Shown here one piece after another: positions 13,079 through 19,546 of a stretch of 19,546 bases of DNA (positions are counted from its first letter, which is position 1; every line of letters begins with the position of its first letter). The notes under the pieces were generated by a model. The model was not told the DNA's origin, searched no databases, and was given only the letters and a program-made list of their open reading frames with translations. Position numbers and translations under genes: made by a program. This DNA comes from Penumbrarchaeum sp964445525 (GTDB lineage: Archaea > Thermoplasmatota > Penumbrarchaeia > Penumbrarchaeales > Penumbrarchaeaceae). The stretch lies in assembly GCA_964445525.1 (NCBI GenBank), contig CAYULA010000060.1, forward strand, positions 1 through 19,546, given 5' to 3'.

Positions 13079-14812
13079 ATGGAATCAAAGCTACCGAGGG
13101 AGTTCTGGGCAGTAAACGCCTCGAACCTTTTCGAGAGAGGCGCATACTACGGAATGCTTGCCGTATTTTCATATCATCTTGTCTACAACCTCGGAATCGA
13201 GAGCTGGATGGTCGGGATTCTGACGGGTCTTTCCATGGGCCTTATAAACTTCCTTCCCCTTATCTCGACGGCAATCGCCAGTAAATACGGCTTCAAGAAG
13301 ATCCTTCTTTTTTCCTACGTAACTCTGGCTGTCGGATACATTACACTGGGTTTCGGTTATGAAATTTTACTCATCTTCCTCGCGGTAGTCATAATGGGTT
13401 TGGGATCGGGATTCGAAAAGGCCCTGATAGCTGCCTCGATCTCGCATTCATCAAACGAGAAAAACCGGGATTATGCCTTCAACGTTTATTACTGGGTAAT
13501 CAATTTCGGCGCCTTTTTCATACCTTTAAGCATTACCTTCCTCTTCACTCCGGAAAATTACGGTAGCGTCTTCTTCCTGATGGGATTTTTTGTCCTTTCC
13601 AGTTTTTTTATCATCCTTTTCTATTACAAGGATCCGGTGGAACCAGACAGATCGATACCCGTTATGGAGGCAGTCAAGAACCTGAAGGTCATATTCAAGG
13701 ATCCCAAGTTCCTCTTTATCCTGCTCATATTTTCCGGTTGCTGGTTCATGCTCTATACCCGGAAACCATTCACACCGATCTTTATGACCGATTTCGGGAT
13801 ACTTCCTGCCTGGTTCATTCCCATCCTGGCCGCCTTAAATCCCGGAACAATAATAATACTGGGTCAGGTCTGGGCACGCTTCATCAAGGACCGTGAAATC
13901 GATTCCTTAAAGATGCTCATTGCGGGTGTGTTCATAATTTCCGCAGGATTCTTCATAGTGGGAATCTCCTTGAACCCGTTTCTCTTCATAGCCGGTATAA
14001 TAATTCTATCCTTCGGAGAGCTGGTTTCCTATCCGGCCTTCCTTAGTTACGTATCGAAGATACCGCCCAAAGAAAAACGCTCGATATACATGGGGTACTC
14101 CTTTTTACCACTGGCCATTGCAGGTGTAGCGGCTCCGATAGCCGGCGGTTTTCTCTACTACCATGTTGCGGAAAACCTGGGCATGGGGAGGCTATTCTGG
14201 GCCATAATCGCATCCATCGGTCTTGTAGTAGCATCCGCATTCATTCGCTTTGACAGGTATTTCAATAATAAGCAAAAATCCAAAATACCGGCTGCCGCAC
14301 CGATGGTGCTCATCCCCGCTTTCATTATACTTGCCTTTTCACTTGGTCCTGAACCCCTTTATCGGGAATCCCAGACAGAAGAAGAAACCGAAGCTGGCTG
14401 GACATTGAACAACCAGACCTTTTCCCATGATGGAAGACTCAATGAGATGGAATCGGTCAGGTATAACATATCCCATGAGGAGATGAGTATCGATTCAATT
14501 ACTCTCAACCTCCGGTGGACCGATGAGGAGGATATCAGACGTTTGAGGAGGTACGAGAACAGGGGTGATACTTTCTCAGCCGAGATCATCATCGATGAAA
14601 AGATAGTTGAACAAAAATCGAATACCAATCCTCATGGTGATGCAGGATCCATTGACCTGTATTACCGAAATCTCACTTCCACTGCCTCGGTTGAGATAAC
14701 TTTGAAACAAACCGGTGATCAACATCCGGTTTTGGGGAACGAATTAATCATAGTGGAGGATTCCTCCAATACCTATATTCTTGAAGTTATCGTCTCATAC
14801 AGGGAATATTAA
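13079..14812 (+). CDS. POT/MFS-type transporter with C-terminal extracellular domain
   Basis: A 577-residue protein. Residues 1-400 are a 12-helix MFS carrier. FERGAYYGM (18-26) and YYWVINFGAF (137-146) are characteristic of the proton-coupled oligopeptide (POT/PTR2) branch. A further hydrophobic helix, near 405-420, precedes a soluble part (about 430-577) predicted to be mostly strands (SITLNLRWTDEEDIRRL, DTFSAEIIIDE, ASVEITLKQTGD, YILEVIVSYREY). This tail contains three N-glycosylation sequons (NQT at 445-447, NIS, NLT), so it is probably outside the cell. POT carriers import peptides; the tail is unusual for them and its job is unknown. The stop codon overlaps the stop of the convergent DUF835 gene. 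Confidence 0.8.
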   Translation: MESKLPREFWAVNASNLFERGAYYGMLAVFSYHLVYNLGIESWMVGILTGLSMGLINFLPLISTAIASKYGFKKILLFSYVTLAVGYITLGFGYEILLIFLAVVIMGLGSGFEKALIAASISHSSNEKNRDYAFNVYYWVINFGAFFIPLSITFLFTPENYGSVFFLMGFFVLSSFFIILFYYKDPVEPDRSIPVMEAVKNLKVIFKDPKFLFILLIFSGCWFMLYTRKPFTPIFMTDFGILPAWFIPILAALNPGTIIILGQVWARFIKDREIDSLKMLIAGVFIISAGFFIVGISLNPFLFIAGIIILSFGELVSYPAFLSYVSKIPPKEKRSIYMGYSFLPLAIAGVAAPIAGGFLYYHVAENLGMGRLFWAIIASIGLVVASAFIRFDRYFNNKQKSKIPAAAPMVLIPAFIILAFSLGPEPLYRESQTEEETEAGWTLNNQTFSHDGRLNEMESVRYNISHEEMSIDSITLNLRWTDEEDIRRLRRYENRGDTFSAEIIIDEKIVEQKSNTNPHGDAGSIDLYYRNLTSTASVEITLKQTGDQHPVLGNELIIVEDSSNTYILEVIVSYREY

Positions 14813-15687
14813 CTATCCCATACCACACATTCCCTTTCGATCAACGACATTTGCTGGGAGGTAAAGGCTCTCGGATCTATTGAGATCAGCATTCTGTCAT
14901 CGGATGCCATTATCTTGTCGTTGATAAACTGGAGCAATCTCAGAACGGACTGAAAATCCGTCTGTGAGACCAGGTACTCCAGGCCGTCGAAATAGATAAG
15001 ACCCTGTCTGTTCTTCTTGATGAATTCATCCATGGTCCTGGTTATCTTTGTCATGTCTTTTGTATCAAAACAGGTCTCTTCCTTGTCCATATTCGCTGTC
15101 AACCAGATGGCCTCGATATCGCATCCCTCTGTATCACCGCGAATCTCTCTGGGATGTCTCCTTGAAAAGGAAAGTCCCGAGATCCCCTTCATGAGATCAT
15201 TTTTGAAGATTTCAAATCCTCTGATAGGCTTCGGTTCGGCAACCAGGTAAATATGACCGCAATCCAGTCCATCAAGCTGTTGATTCCTATCTCCGAAGGA
15301 TTCCGGGGCTGGTCCCAGCTGGATCCCTTCGGATTCCTTTTTAACAGGCAGATACCTCTCGGTCCTATGAACCATTTCGAAAGGCTCGAAGGGCCTCAGA
15401 ATGTAATCCTCGCACCCCTTGAAAAGAGCATTGTTTATCATCTTCTTGTCCTTGGATAAAATGATGATAGGAGGTTTCTTTTCAATATCATCGCGAGAGG
15501 ATATTATTTCTTCCAGAGATCCTCCCGAGGCAATTATCATATCAGGTTCGTAGGCAAGGATCTTCATGTGAGCTTCGGAGGCTTCTACCTCCAGGAAATC
15601 CCTCATATCCTCCTGGAGTGAATCCCTTACCGACCTTGCCTCCCAGCGGGGAAGATCCACCAGGAGGACCTTTTGAACCTTTCCCAT
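14809..15687 (-). CDS. Pseudo-receiver/DUF835 domain protein
   Basis: About 292 residues. The N-terminal ~105 residues look like a response-regulator receiver fold (KVLLVDLPRWEARSV ... EPDMIIASGG ... PIIILSKDKK ... CEDYILRPFEPFEMV). The strand that should end in the phospho-accepting Asp reads MIIASGG and the usual Lys is Arg in ILRPF, so it is probably a non-phosphorylated receiver. The C-terminal half is a DUF835 domain: GLSFSRRHPREIR, IEAIWLT, GLIYFDGLEYLVSQTDF, LLQFINDKIMASDDRMLISID. DUF835 is common in Euryarchaeota, often fused to sensory domains; its activity is unknown. The start at 15687 is preferred because a TATA-like TTTATAATT (about 15707-15715) lies ~25 bp upstream, suggesting a leaderless transcript; ATG at 15702 would add five residues. 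Confidence 0.85.
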   Translation of the reverse strand: MGKVQKVLLVDLPRWEARSVRDSLQEDMRDFLEVEASEAHMKILAYEPDMIIASGGSLEEIISSRDDIEKKPPIIILSKDKKMINNALFKGCEDYILRPFEPFEMVHRTERYLPVKKESEGIQLGPAPESFGDRNQQLDGLDCGHIYLVAEPKPIRGFEIFKNDLMKGISGLSFSRRHPREIRGDTEGCDIEAIWLTANMDKEETCFDTKDMTKITRTMDEFIKKNRQGLIYFDGLEYLVSQTDFQSVLRLLQFINDKIMASDDRMLISIDPRAFTSQQMSLIERECVVWDS

Positions 15688-15828
15688 GTATATGGATTCC
15701 ATCAGAATTATAAATAATACTTATCTTTCCATTATTATTCTAAGAATTATGAATAAACACCCACCCTTTGGCCCAGAGGCACAATGGTGTACTATTATGG
15801 AAAACCAAAATAATCCGGAGAAATTACG

Positions 15829-16719
15829 ATGAAGATCAGTGTAATAGGGATGGGATATGTAGGACTCCCGCTGGCAAACGCACTCTCGAGGAAATATGAT
15901 GTAACCGGATTCGATATCAATAAAGAGAAGATCAGGACCTACAAAGACGGAAGGGATCCAACGAACGAGATTGGAGATGACCAGGTAAAAAACTCCAAAA
16001 TCCATTTCACTTCCGAAGAAAAGGACCTCGATGGCACCGATTTTTTCATAGTAGCGGTTCCCACCCCGATTAACAAGAACAAACTTCCAAATCTCACTCC
16101 GGTACTGAAAGCCTCGGAAATAGTGGGAAGACATCTGAAAAAATCATCAATAGTGGTCTATGAAAGTACGGTTTATCCCGGAGTTACGGAAGAGTTATGC
16201 GGTCCTCTTTTAGAAAAAATCTCGGGACTCAAATCAGGAAAGGATTTCAAGCTTGGATATTCCCCTGAAAGGATCAACCCCGGAGATAAATTACACACAG
16301 TAGACAAAATTTTAAAAATCGTAGCGGGCCAGGACGATGAAACCTTGAACAAGATAGCTGAGATCTATGGCTCCGTTATCGAAGAAGGGGTCTACAGAGC
16401 CCCCACAATAAAGGTAGCCGAAGCGGCAAAAGTAATTGAGAACTCCCAGAGAGACATAAACATTGCATTCATGAATGAACTATCCTTAATCTTCAACAGG
16501 ATGAACATCGACACAAAAGAAGTCCTAAAAGCCGCGGGAACAAAATGGAACTTCCTCAATTTCTCACCTGGATTGGTGGGTGGTCACTGTATAGGAGTTG
16601 ATCCATATTATCTTAAATTTAAAGCGGAAGAATTGGGATACCATCCCGAGATTATCACCTCTGGAAGAAGAATAAATGACACCATGGGAAAATGGGTTGC
16701 GGAACAGACGATAAAATAA
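15829..16719 (+). pseudogene. Nucleotide-sugar dehydrogenase (TviB/WbpO type), N-terminal part, split by an IS
   Basis: 296 codons holding the NAD-binding and central domains: ISVIGMGYVGLPLANAL (3-19), YESTVYPGVTEE, the helix KVAEAAKVIENSQRDINIAFMNEL and the catalytic Cys254 in GLVGGHCIGVDPYYL. It ends at VAEQTIK with a stop created in the target duplication of the insertion. The rest of the gene continues at 18024. The undisrupted enzyme (~425 residues) would oxidise a UDP-N-acetylhexosamine to the uronic acid (UDP-GlcNAc/GalNAc or UDP-ManNAc dehydrogenase class; the sugar is not readable). Without the C-terminal UDP-binding domain the fragment is very unlikely to be active. Ribosome binding site CCGGAG lies about 9 nt before the ATG. 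Confidence 0.9.
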
Positions 16720-16720
16720 T

Positions 16721-18023
16721 GTTTCATCTCCAATTTTAGGGAGGGCCATATTTCATAACTCCACAAACTTGAAAAATCTTTAGAATGAAGTAATCCAAAT
16801 CCTTGTAACCATATGCTTTTCTACGAACCACATTGATCTTTGTATTGAATCCTTCACTTCCAGCATTCGTGACTTTGTACCTGAAGTAGTTATGTATTCC
16901 ATAGGAGTATCTCCTTAGTGTTTTGACCACTTTTTCAAACGGTTCAAAACCCGATTCTCTGACGTTCTCAATCCATTCAGACAATCTCCTTAAGGCTTCT
17001 TCACAGTTTTCTTCATCAAAGATATCACTGATTTGCTCCTTTAAAAGGTATGATTTGTACAATGACTCATTATTCTTCATCAGTTCATCTAGTCTTTCCA
17101 ATTGTTTTTCATTCAGGTTTTTATGTCTCTTCAAAATGATGAATCTCTTTCTTTTCATATTCAATTTTTCTTTTTCATCTGCGTCAGCAAATTCTTTCTT
17201 TCTAATCTTGTCAAGGGCTTCATTTACTTTTTTGATCACATGGAATTTATCAAAGACAAATTTTGCCTTAGGACAATGTTCTTTGATTGATGAAATATAT
17301 GGATCCCACATATCGAGAACGGCAAGTTCAATACGATATGATTTCTCCTTACCTATCTCTTCGAAGAATTTATCAAGTGTCTCTTTTTTCCTTTTCTTGC
17401 CAACCCATATGACACAATTCAGGTCTAGATCCCTTACAACTGTCAAATATTTATGTCCTTTTTGATAAGCTACTTCATCAATTCCAATCCTTTTTGGATT
17501 AATTTCCTTCAAACTCTCTAACTGTTCTTTTATGTAATGTTTATCAATATCTTTTACAGTCTTCCAATCTAATTCTGTTACTTCGCTAACATCCTTTATG
17601 GTCATTTTCTGGCATAACATATATACATATTTTTCAAAACGGATGGTGCATCTTGAGTATGGCCTTACAAAATGTATATCTTCGAAATTTCTTGATCCAC
17701 AAAGACATTTTAACTTCTCTTGAAAGAAGGTTATGAAACATTTCTTCGTACCCAGATCAAGATCTCTTATGGTTCGCTTGTATGATTCTGATCCAATTGG
17801 ATTTCGTCTTCCGCAATTTCTACAGGTTGCTGTCTTCCTGGTTCTTTTCAAAAAAACATGGACAACAGCATCTTTGATAATGATTTGATTGTATGTGAAG
17901 CCTCTAAATTTATATATATCCCTGAACAGCTTGCTGTAGTTGTACCGTTTGCGTTTCATTGTTATTACCAATTCAACGAATACGGAAGCGGTACATTCAT
18001 TTACCTAAATTTGGAGAAGAGCC
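16721..18023 (-). mobile_element. ISL3-family insertion sequence, 1,303 bp
   Basis: Ends are imperfect 20-bp inverted repeats. The right end read inward is GGCTCTTCTCCAAATTTAGG (18023-18004), the left end GTTTCATCTCCAATTTTAGG (16721-16740); 16 of 20 match, and GGCTCTT is typical of ISL3 termini. Flanking 8-mers are AAAATAAT (16713-16720) and AAAACAAT (18024-18031), an 8-bp target duplication with one difference; ISL3 elements make 8-bp duplications. It carries one transposase gene filling nearly the whole length. Removing it with one 8-bp copy restores the dehydrogenase frame as TIKQLIKAGK. Confidence 0.92.
16736..17959 (-). CDS. ISL3-family transposase
   Basis: About 407 residues, full length for the family. 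An N-terminal zinc-binding region has CRNC (46-49) and CLCG (85-88), then a helix-turn-helix-like segment, MTIKDVSEVTELDWKTVKDIDKHYI. The DDE core follows: first Asp in RIGIDEVAYQKGHKYLTVV (D161), second in ELAVLDMWDPYISS (D216), and Glu in TNAGSEGFNTKINVVRRKAYGY near the C-terminus. DKFHVIKKVNEALDKIRK is another ISL3 hallmark. ATG at 17959 is preferred; a TTG at 17971 would add four residues. The stop codon lies within the left inverted repeat. The frame is intact, so the element may still be mobile. Confidence 0.95.
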   Translation of the reverse strand: MKRKRYNYSKLFRDIYKFRGFTYNQIIIKDAVVHVFLKRTRKTATCRNCGRRNPIGSESYKRTIRDLDLGTKKCFITFFQEKLKCLCGSRNFEDIHFVRPYSRCTIRFEKYVYMLCQKMTIKDVSEVTELDWKTVKDIDKHYIKEQLESLKEINPKRIGIDEVAYQKGHKYLTVVRDLDLNCVIWVGKKRKKETLDKFFEEIGKEKSYRIELAVLDMWDPYISSIKEHCPKAKFVFDKFHVIKKVNEALDKIRKKEFADADEKEKLNMKRKRFIILKRHKNLNEKQLERLDELMKNNESLYKSYLLKEQISDIFDEENCEEALRRLSEWIENVRESGFEPFEKVVKTLRRYSYGIHNYFRYKVTNAGSEGFNTKINVVRRKAYGYKDLDYFILKIFQVCGVMKYGPP

Positions 18024-18417
18024 AAAACAATTAATAAAAGCAGGGAAGAACGTTCACGGAGCCAGGGTCATAATTCTCGGAATAACCTTCAAGGAAAATG
18101 TTCCGGATGTAAGGAATTCAAGGGTTCTGGACATTGCAAAAGAATTGGAGGAGTACGGAATAGATCTGTCCATCTCGGATCCTCATGCGACAGAACAGGA
18201 TGCAATGGCCGAATACGGATTCGGCCTTACCAGGTTCGAGGACCTCCCCAAATGCGACGCGGTGATTCTGGCTGTACCCCACAAGCAATATTATGAATTG
18301 GGTTTGGAAGGCATCCAATCACTTTTCAGGAACAAGAATGGGGTATTCATGGATGTCAAGTACATATTCGACAAGTACAAGGCAGGGGAATTGGGGATGA
18401 AATACTGGAGTCTTTAA
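18024..18417 (+). pseudogene. Nucleotide-sugar dehydrogenase, C-terminal part, split by an IS
   Basis: This continues the gene begun at 15829: KQLIKAGKNVHGARVIILGITFKENVPDVRNSRVLDIAKELEEYGIDL is the start of the UDP-binding domain, with the conserved TFKENVPDVRNS motif, followed by VILAVPHKQY and a normal end, MKYWSL. The frame is open back into the IS to a TTG at 17959, so a fusion product of 152 residues could be made if transcribed outward from the element, but it lacks the catalytic cysteine. The sequence is otherwise undamaged, indicating a recent insertion. Confidence 0.88.
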
Positions 18418-18679
18418 AATTAGATAGCCGGGGAAACGCAGAATATTTCAGTTTCTCATATTTAAAGATCTCGACCATCATTTCCTTGATGTTATTCCGG
18501 TCCTCTTCCCTCAATTTATTAACGATTCCCCTTTCAAAGGCTCAAACACAGATTCCATTCTTCTTTATTGGTCTTATATAAACACATGCGAATCTTTCCT
18601 CCATTGCTTTCTTGAACCAACAAAGGGCATCTTCGAGAGTATTGCCAACGTCGATATCGAGAATAACAAGGACCTTCAC
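18356..18679 (-). pseudogene. Small unrecognised gene with an in-frame TGA
   Basis: From a GTG at 18679 the frame reads VKVLVILDIDVGNTLEDAL then a helix CWFKKAMEERF and VYIRPIKKNGICV, then TGA (18542-18544), then stays open in the same frame through AFERGIVNKLREEDRNN and a further helix IKEMMVEIFKYEKLKY to a stop at 18356-18358, overlapping the end of the dehydrogenase. The first 45 codons look genuinely coding (strand-helix-strand), and the part after the TGA still has helix-like character. It could be a broken ~80-residue gene or a complete 45-residue one. No family is recognised. Confidence 0.35.
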
Positions 18680-18691
18680 GGATGGTGATTG

Positions 18692-18823
18692 TTAGATAAT
18701 TCTCTGGAAAACTCCAACCTTCTCTTCATGATCACATGAAGTACAGGCAAACTCGATATCTTTTTCTTCAAATACAGGAGGTAAATCCTTTTCGATTGTT
18801 ATTATCTCAATAACTATCTCCAT
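18692..18823 (-). CDS. Small hypothetical protein, 43 residues
   Basis: ATG at 18823 to TAA at 18692-18694. The product has a hydrophobic strand (MEIVIEIITIEKDLPPVF) and a CxxC pair in EFACTSCDHEEKVGVF, which suggests half of a zinc site or a small zinc-ribbon fragment. It lies 12 bp upstream of the GTG of the frame at 18679, in the same orientation, so the two look like a small operon. ATAATTTGTA just upstream may be a TATA-like element. No family is recognised; it may be a remnant. Confidence 0.35.
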   Translation of the reverse strand: MEIVIEIITIEKDLPPVFEEKDIEFACTSCDHEEKVGVFQRII

Positions 18824-18888
18824 CCACGTACAAATTATAAATCAAATTTACAAATTTTTTCCTGTTTTTTTAAAAAAATTAGGATAAC

Positions 18889-18953
18889 CGATAGGGTCCT
18901 GCTGTTTGGTTTTACGCCACACCAAGCAATCCGGACCGCAGGACTCTTTGAGT
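18889..18953 (+). repeat. T3: ~65-bp palindromic repeat, copy 3
   Basis: AGGGTCCTGC (18893-18902) pairs with GCAGGACTCT (18938-18947) with one G-T pair. The interior contains CGCCACACCAA and CAATCCGGACC, as in T2, and an inner stem GTTTGGT (18904-18910) with ACCAAGC. T-runs (18857-18871) precede it. The rest of the gene-free stretch 18824-19172 is AT-rich without recognisable features up to the promoter near 19141. Confidence 0.65.
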
Positions 18954-19138
18954 AAATATTGATTCGTTACAAACTTTTTGATGAAAAAAATAAATATTTT
19001 CAATCCCTTCATTCCAGATGTAAAGAATTTGAAAAAGGATTAATCATTAATTATGACACCTTTTTTATCAATCAAGAATGAAGTTATTATGGAACCCAAA
19101 AATTTTCATACCAATTATCAATAACAAATTTTTTTTCC

Positions 19139-19172
19139 TTATTATATTTTATATTTTGAGGGAAGAATAAAA
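19139..19172 (+). promoter_or_regulatory. Promoter and ribosome binding site of the last gene
   Basis: TTATTATATTTTATATTTT (19139-19157) is a strong TATA-box region, and GAGGGAAGA (19159-19167) lies just before the ATG at 19173, a good ribosome binding site. Confidence 0.5.
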
Positions 19173-19546
19173 ATGAAACTCGTTTATTCAAAACTGATTA
19201 AGATAAATAATTTTTACAGACATCGTAGATTGGTAAAACATTATAAAAAAAAAGTAAAAAGATTGGATAAGATTTTGAATAAGAAAGGTTACAGACAATT
19301 AAAAAATCAAGAAAAAATAGAGTTAGATCGGTATTGGAATGGAATTGGATTGAAGATTGATAAAAGGTGGAATAGGTGTTGTACTTGCATCCGGAAAAAA
19401 TTTGATTTGAAATACATACCAGAGGACCTTTTTTATGGGGTTATCGAAAAGAAAAATTCATTTACTGATGTAATTACCGCGTATATAGATAAAAATAACG
19501 TGTTATTAAAGGGTGCCGGTGAGGTTGAAGTGTGTTCAACCATATC
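19173..19546 (+). CDS. Partial gene, probably sugar-transfer-associated ATP-grasp protein
   Basis: 124 codons run off the window edge. The first ~50 residues are a very basic helix (YKKKVKRLDKILNKKGY). The stretch RWNRCCTCIRKKFDLKYIPE (65-84), DLFYGVIE (85-92) and AYIDKN (103-108) resembles the opening of the family annotated as sugar-transfer-associated ATP-grasp, in which a W-K/R-FY segment, Y-I-P-D/E-D-L-Y/F-Y and a Y-x-DKN motif precede the ATP-grasp fold. Those proteins occur in polysaccharide loci and are thought to ligate a substituent to the glycan. The fold itself lies beyond the window, so the call rests on short motifs. Base composition is markedly more AT-rich than in the neighbouring glycan genes, suggesting separate acquisition. 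Confidence 0.45.
   Translation, partial: MKLVYSKLIKINNFYRHRRLVKHYKKKVKRLDKILNKKGYRQLKNQEKIELDRYWNGIGLKIDKRWNRCCTCIRKKFDLKYIPEDLFYGVIEKKNSFTDVITAYIDKNNVLLKGAGEVEVCSTI

Noticed and set aside
15760..15800. tRNA-like or structured sequence before the interrupted dehydrogenase
   Set aside because: No cloverleaf can be drawn; the stretch is an ordinary divergent promoter region.
16923..17465. Long plus-strand frame opposite the transposase
   Set aside because: It is the antisense of the ISL3 transposase, whose conserved motifs are on the minus strand.
18542..18544. TGA read as selenocysteine
   Set aside because: No recognisable selenoprotein context or SECIS-like structure was identified; a nonsense mutation or a true short gene is simpler.

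Overview
The window looks archaeal, most likely euryarchaeal and perhaps Thermoplasmatota. The grounds are TATA-box promoters with short or absent leaders, several TTG/GTG starts, MNT/HEPN and RelE modules of archaeal type, a DUF835 protein, and a surface-glycan gene set with a sulfotransferase. This placement is inference; there is no rRNA or marker gene to confirm it.

Region 1 (1 to about 7,350) is an accessory island. Five small plus-strand modules follow one another: a ribbon-helix-helix/RelE-type toxin-antitoxin pair (437-889), a RhuM-family gene (1329-2423), an MNT/HEPN pair (3399-4069), a winged-helix-MNT/HEPN pair (4815-6037) and a second antitoxin/RelE pair (6511-6967). Copies of one long, GC-rich, modular intergenic repeat (R1 to R6, all in the same orientation) alternate strictly with the modules, so every module is bracketed by the repeat. 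Each repeat is built from a degenerate ~21-bp unit (core GCCCCACACCGAGACCT) at nearly fixed spacings (36, ~60, 48 and 46 bp). Two copies carry an extra ~110-bp module that folds into a three-way junction plus a hairpin, with compensatory base changes between the copies. Three of the modules have clear palindromic operators at their own promoters.

Region 2 (7,397 to about 14,812) is plus-strand and concerns the cell surface: a UDP-sugar dehydrogenase, a PAPS-type sulfotransferase, a large multi-pass GT-C-like glycosyltransferase and a POT/MFS transporter with an unusual C-terminal extracellular domain. A convergent pseudo-receiver/DUF835 protein (minus strand) shares its stop-codon bases with the transporter.

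Region 3 (15,829 to 18,417) is a second nucleotide-sugar dehydrogenase (TviB/WbpO type) split by a 1,303-bp ISL3-family insertion sequence. Its ends are imperfect ~20-bp inverted repeats, and it is flanked by an 8-bp target duplication that differs at one base; that base turns a Gln codon into a stop.

Region 4 (18,418 to the end) holds small decaying minus-strand reading frames, a copy of a second repeat family (a ~70-bp inverted repeat with conserved interior, also at 3173 and 10459), and the start of an AT-rich gene cut by the window edge that resembles sugar-transfer-associated ATP-grasp proteins.

Taken together, a surface-polysaccharide or glycoprotein locus (uronic-acid sugar synthesis, polymer or lipid-linked transfer, sulfation) abuts a repeat-rich island of stress and defence modules that has gained and lost parts recently.
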